A program made the translations under genes and the position numbers. DNA of 64,000 nucleotides from Paramarasmius palmivorus (Eukaryota; Basidiomycota; Agaricomycetes; Agaricales; Marasmiaceae): contig JAYKXP010000013.1 in NCBI GenBank assembly GCA_037176845.1, positions 62,001 to 126,000 of the forward strand. Direction: 5' to 3'. Below are positions 59,654 through 64,000 of this stretch, in pieces. Under the pieces are notes generated by a model that had not been told where the DNA came from, searched no databases, and saw nothing but the letters and a program-made list of their open reading frames with translations. The first letter of the stretch is position 1. Each line of letters starts with the position of its first letter.

Positions 59654-61015
59654 TTACAGTTCCATGGCTTTGGGCGAGCAAAAACCGAATGTGATCCGAC
59701 CGATATCGATGTGTGATTTCAGTGCCGGCGCCGGGTCATCAACACTGAGGAAGAAGTCAGTACAATGTCGATACCAAAGAAGACAGGATTGACGTCGAAC
59801 CAAGGCTTCAACTTTGCAACCTCTATACTCCCCACGATCTCTACTCCCGCCGGCGAAAAACGCGCAACCTCGTGAGTGAATGTATCGTGGTGTACTGATA
59901 CTGAGAATGCTTCTGCTGGGTGATATCTCGGCTCGTCATGTTGGCTGAGAAGGTGCAGTTCTGGTATTATGGATATGCAGGTGTTATGGTGCCGTTTCGG
60001 AAGGTTCTCTATGGCACCAGAGGAATCGTCGATGAAGTTCAAAAGGAAAGGTATCATTAGAGCCGATGGGTGCAATGGAAGACAGATAGAAGGCGGAGTG
60101 TTGTCTAAGCAAAGAAAGGTCAGAACTCGAAATCTTCCACACAAACAGGTCGACGCACCACAATAGAAGCATATACTTTGTCCTCTAATAGAGGCAGCCA
60201 GATCGTGGACCACTTCTCCCCTTTGTAGTCGCGGCGGTATCTCTCAAAAAGAGCAAACGGGACGGATCTCAGATGAGAACCGTGTAGGCTTCAACGGGAA
60301 CTGAGCATCGAGACGGTGTTATGGAGCGAGAACATGCTTACCAGCCGTTCAAGGTAAAGCTCTTGGATCTGCCCAAGCATCCGCATTCTTTTCCATCGCC
60401 CAGAGTCTTCACCCGGCACATTCTACATGTCCAGCCTATCAAAACGGGATTCTTTGGCGCGTGGTTGTTGTTGTAGAAGGGACACGGAGGCGGGAGCCAT
60501 GCCATAGAGCCCACGGGGGATGATGTAGAATATCCCCATCGAGAGAGGTACGTGTACAAGCGTAAGGAGTGGGCTTAGGCTGGCGGATGTAGGTGTGTAT
60601 GGTGGATGCCGAGATATACGTTGAGGTAGCCATGGTTGATTGGTGCTAGGGAGGGCATGGAGCGGAAGGCGGGGTGAAGGGTGGTTGGGACTGGGTTGGG
60701 ACGAACAATTGTTGGGTGTCAGAGTACCGTCGATCATGTAGCGGTGCGGAGAAAGAGCAATTTTTTCAATAGCGTGGGCTTTCAGGCGGAAGGAGTGGGG
60801 TCCTTGTTGGCTTCAGCGGCAGTATAGGGTTACTAGAGAGATGGTTCCCTAGCCATTGGAGGACGAGTGAGTGAGATATCGAAAGAAAAAAATGCTTGAC
60901 TCACGATGTAATACATCACATCCCCGGAGAATTTCCAACCACTCGTTCGCCTTGAAATTCTCGGCATGCGTCTTTTTCTCTCATATAACGCCACTCGTAC
61001 AGTCTTCAGGGTATA
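59654..61015 (-). pseudogene. Family A copy 5, 5' end cut by a pogo element
   Basis: 3' end: frame reading HIDIGRITFGFCSPKAMEL stop (59654-59656). Frame 59719-60213 (164 codons) covers IRGQSICFYCGAS to the region before the last exon. Middle: GIFYIIPRGLYGMAPASVSL and NPVLIGWTCRMCRVKTLGDG, donor GTAAGC near 60340. The head is present only up to about the match of 41115; the rest, including the GGGTTAGGGTCA marker, is displaced by the insertion at 61016. Common tail DNA lies at 59080-59653. Confidence 0.42.
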
Positions 61016-61298
61016 CAGTCATCCACCAGGCCGCGTAACAAAATTTTGTTTCCGCCTGTTACATGAGTTTTCCGTCACATTTCCTCAATTTTTTTTTATA
61101 GACATGTTCCAATAGTCATCTAGAATACATTATGCAAGTTACAGAATTTTTGGGAGACATTGTAAATGTATGTACTTAGCGTCGTTCAGAAATAAATGTT
61201 ATGTCCAAATTAGGAATGATCAGATGATGTATGTAAGCAGACCCGCGCGCGCGATGTTTTTCGCGTTCTCTCGACTTTCTCGCCGTTCTTCGACTCTC

Positions 61299-62239
61299 AT
61301 GACCGAATTAGGTTCCTTCTTGGGATGGTATGAGGCCCTCCGTTCCCAGAATACAATATACTGACATCATCATATTTACAGGGGAAAGCCGCGCCTTATT
61401 GTATCAAAGGCGCGCAAAGAACTCCCGGAGTTGATCGTCAACCCGTTAGGAAGTGATGTTGATGAACATAGAGAGAACCGAGGATCAGGGAACAATCCGT
61501 GCGTCAACTGTCAAGCAATTCATTGACTCTGGCTGATCCATATTGATCTATTTAGCTGCGAGTATCCCAACATCACGGACCTGGGTTTTGAGGCCTTCCT
61601 CGTAGAACAAGACCGCATCCGCAAACTCATCAAATTTGTTGAAGATTCAAACTCGGCATTGCGTCGTCAACTTGACATGGCAAAGGATGAGTACGATTGC
61701 ACGCGTGTTGCACTGTTCTCTACCCGCCGGCGCCTGCGGCATGCCAATGGTAATTATACTATGTCTTCAGGAGGCCCAGCTCGAGATTGGGCTCAGGGAC
61801 GGCGCCTTAGCTTTGATAGTGGAGTTACGGCAAGAGATTCAGCTCGAATTCGGTATGCGCATGCTTTCTTAAAAGCAGACTAGACCATACTGACTGCACT
61901 TGCAGGTGTAAATATATCAATCAGCATCAGTGGGGTGAGGGGCTACTATGTGAGCTTAGTAGACTTCAACTCCTTATCCCAGAGCTTGAAGTCGAGAATA
62001 AAAGGCTCCAAGGGGCAATTAACAACACTCATGCCAAGTGCCAGGTCTTGAAGTGGGGTCTTTATATTGTGCGAGAGGAACTTCGGGCACAGTGTGGTTC
62101 AGAGTGGGAAGAGCGTACTGGTGGCACTGTATTGGGAAACCTGGAGGTTGATGATGTGGGTGACGAGCGTCCGGTTACTCGTGCTGAAGTAGAGTCTGCC
62201 AATCTTTTGTTGAAGAGTTGGAATGCATACAATATGTAG
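61299..62239 (+). CDS. Coiled-coil protein carried by the pogo-like element
   Basis: Four exons, 61299-61327, 61382-61498, 61556-61852 and 61906-62239, in phase with GT..AG introns of 53-57 bp, giving about 258 residues. Seen: MTELGSFLGW, a basic stretch, NITDLGFEAFLVEQDRIRKL and QLDMAKDEYD, a Gly/Ser-rich part, then a helical, charged C-terminal half with CELSRLQLLIPELEVENKRL and CQVLKWGLYIVREELRAQ, likely coiled coil. The same frame stays open upstream to Met codons at 61236 and 61170, so the start is uncertain. A 21-nt GT..AG piece at about 61744 keeps frame whether spliced or not. No transposase or known domain recognised. Lying inside the element and tail-to-tail with the transposase, it may be an accessory protein or a captured gene. 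Confidence 0.62.
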
Positions 62240-62277
62240 CTAGACAACAAATTTATATAACCAATAATCTGATATAT

Positions 62278-64000
62278 CTAGTCTGAATCCTCTGATTCAA
62301 TGTCATCAAGATCTTCTTCATCTTCCTCATCACTTGGATCATGTTCCTGTGGAGTACGCTGTTGTACAAGGCTAGGTTTGGGGAGTGGTGGAAGAAGAAC
62401 ATCTTTGAGAAGGGGTTTCTTCCATCCAGGTCTTCGGTTCTCCCGATTGGCTAACTCTTTTTCCCTCTCCCAAGCAGCCACATCTAGTGTCCATTGTGCA
62501 CGCACATCCTTATTCGCCTGGATCCTCTTCTTCTCCAATTCACGCCATTCCTGCAATAGAGCTTGTTTCTCCTTCTTTGATGCCTTCCGCTGCTTCGCTG
62601 CTTCTTCCTTCTTCCTTGTAGTTTCAACAAATTCCTCTACACGCCGAACAAACTCCTGGCTGGTGAGAAGCCTAGGCAAGCCATCTCCCACAAGCCTTTT
62701 ACTCTTAGCCTTCTTCTGATTCTCCTCTTGAGCAGCAAGTTGACTCCGTACAAGCGACACATAGGCGCCGTTGAGTACTAGGCAGGCCTGCATTGCTGCC
62801 ATGTTCTCCTTGGCTCTCTCGTACTTCTTCAATGTGATCGAAAGAGCATGCTGAAGCAGCTCTTCACGTTCAGTATTGGGTGGCTGCTTAAGAAGATGTT
62901 CGTATGGTGATTTCGAAGGTGAGATTGTGATGCCAGGTAATGTTGGGGGAATGACAGATGATTGGATAGGAGATATTGTGGAAAGAAATGAGGCTGATGA
63001 TTGGCCAAAGACAGATAGAGCGTTTCGAACAGGTGTATGAAAGGGATTGTTATAGGAAGTTGATGGGTGTGTGGGTGTGGAGGCAGTTGTTGGTGTCCCT
63101 GGTGTAGGTATCGCTTGAGAACGTTTGTGAACATCAACGATGAGGTCTGTGAGAACACGAGCAGGGGTGTCAGGAGGAATGGGAAGCTGACCACGTGATG
63201 AAGTCTCCAAACTTGGAGCCATCATCTCTGGTGTTACCACAGAACGATCAAAGGGAAACACACCCGTCTTGCGGAATGCAGTCTTGACAAGCTCTGGTGT
63301 GAGTGCTCGAGTATGTGCTGCACTGTAGATTGTGAGAAAGTGCGACTTTTTGAATCGCAAACCTGTAGTACGTTCCCAGGTAGCCAGTTCCTCTGACCAA
63401 GCCCGCTTAAGTGGTGCAAACACAACCACATCAAGCCCTTGGTATACATGGGTGGCATGAGCAGGGTAGCAGAGGACATGGATTCGGTGTTTTCGAGCAT
63501 ATCGTAGGAAGTCACGAGTATAGTGTGAGTTATGTCCATCCACAAGAAGCAAACGGGTCCGACCCGCAGCTTTCTCTTGTGTCTGTTCATCGAAGTTCTG
63601 GATGTAAGCCAGCCCGATTTCACCATCAGTCCAGCCCTTACTGGAATGTGTTATCCTGGAGGCAATCTCAGTGAACAATCCCATGGAATAAATAAGAATA
63701 GGTCCTACAAGGCATCAATACTGTTACCATTGTTCCATGAGTCACCAAACCCAGTTCCCTTGAAGATGACTGTAGGGCGAAGGACAGACCCATCAGCACA
63801 GATGGTAAGAATCACAGTTGTGTTCTCTCGGCCACCATCAGACTGCTGTTGCTGGATTCTTTGCCCCTGAGGAGCAATGACCCGCCGGGATATTGTTGAC
63901 GTAACAGGGCTAAACCCAGATTCATCACCACCGTAAGAATCATCAGGGCGAATTGGAGTGCACTCCTTCTCCTGTTCACTGTTTTTGATCTTGGTTGAGT
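62278..64000 (-). CDS. DDE (pogo/Fot1-like) transposase, N-terminus outside the window
   Basis: Exons on the minus strand: right edge (64000) to 63709, intron 63656-63708 (GTAGGA..CTCCAG), then 63655-62278. Motifs in order: YGGDESGF (first Asp), SRRVIAPQGQRIQQQQSDGG, ENTTVILTICADGS, RPTVIFKG, SKGWTDGEIGLAYIQNFDEQ, RLLLVDGHNSHYT (second Asp), CYPAHATHVYQGLDVVVFAP (third Asp), FRKTGVFPFDRSVV, MMAPS. This is the DDE_1 superfamily endonuclease arrangement with a DDD-type triad. The C-terminal part is Lys/Glu-rich, probably coiled coil, and ends in an acidic tail. The DNA-binding helix-turn-helix part should lie to the right of the window. The intron is inferred because the unspliced frame hits TAG after NSIDAL, whereas the spliced product reads NSIDALITHSSKGW as related proteins do. 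No damage seen; possibly active. Confidence 0.88.

Larger units (their letters stand above)
42600..61015. repeat. Segmental duplication unit 2
   Basis: Second copy of the cluster in the order J, C, E, D, A, F, NLR, G, B, H, A. It lacks the 3.2-kb block 27005-30180 and the tandem block 19320-19742 of unit 1. The deletion-like junction near 50010-50018 joins an A head directly to the F tail. The right end is truncated at 61015 by a transposon insertion. Confidence 0.82.
61016..64000. mobile_element. Pogo/Fot1-like DNA transposon (right end outside the window)
   Basis: Family A sequence stops after GGGTATA, and the element starts CAGTCATCCACCAGG at 61016, preceded by TA (61014-61015). A TIR starting CAGT or CAG next to a duplicated TA fits pogo-type Tc1/mariner elements. 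A 14-bp palindrome AACAAAATTTTGTT follows at 61037-61050. It carries a DDE transposase on the minus strand and a second spliced gene on the plus strand, converging with 38 bp between stops. The right TIR is not in the window. Confidence 0.8.

Noticed and set aside
61636..61872. Alternative frame EAQLEIGLRDGALALIVELR in the pogo accessory gene
   Set aside because: It looks helical, but its phase does not join the following exon that starts at 61906, while the other frame does.

Overview
The window looks like a repeat-rich stretch of a filamentous basidiomycete genome, most likely Agaricomycetes. It has many GT..AG introns of about 45-60 bp, the C-terminal end of a Kyakuja-Dileera-Zisupton (KDZ) type transposase, a pogo/Fot1-like DDE transposase, a seven-helix membrane protein of the type expanded in mushrooms, and two NACHT (NLR-like) genes with the usual GxxGxGKS and DGIDEC motifs. 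No rRNA, complete tRNA, CRISPR array or bacterial operon is seen. Most of the DNA is a decayed cluster of related multi-exon gene copies on the minus strand, duplicated and invaded by transposons.

Layout: 1-1515, end of a KDZ element. 1515-7450, first copy of repeat family A, split by a 3.48-kb transposon (3240-6721) that itself holds a 1.87-kb hAT-like element (4448-6316). 8701-11446, a third element with terminal inverted repeats (TIRs) and TTGCAA-rich ends. 11.5-15 kb, decayed families B, E and C with an exact 138-bp tandem duplication. 16.2-19.0 kb, an intact 8-exon membrane protein gene with a 1.4-kb TIR element in intron 2. From about 19.0 to 41.2 kb and again from about 42.6 to 61.0 kb lie two copies of one segmental duplication (order J, C, E, D, A, F, NLR, G, B, H, A). 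The first copy carries about 3.2 kb extra (27.0-30.2 kb) made of partial third copies. Between the units sits a 429-bp foldback element with perfect 179-bp arms (41632-42060). At 61016 a pogo-like element enters the last family A copy and runs off the right edge.

The best genes are the two NLR paralogues (31998-36118 and 51927-56038). I could model both with the same 11 exons, in frame throughout except for one TGA at the same codon of exon 2 in both. Their similarity is patchy: almost identical tracts including introns alternate with tracts near 70 percent, which suggests gene conversion. The membrane protein gene is open over 326 codons. Both transposases are cut by the window edges.

The most novel part is the set of minus-strand families A, C and F. 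They differ in body but share one 5' head module, marked by GGGTTAGGGTCA on the plus strand at nine sites (a tenth head was cut by the pogo insertion). I do not recognise any of these families; letters A-J are labels used only here. All exon models were read by eye and none was checked against a database.
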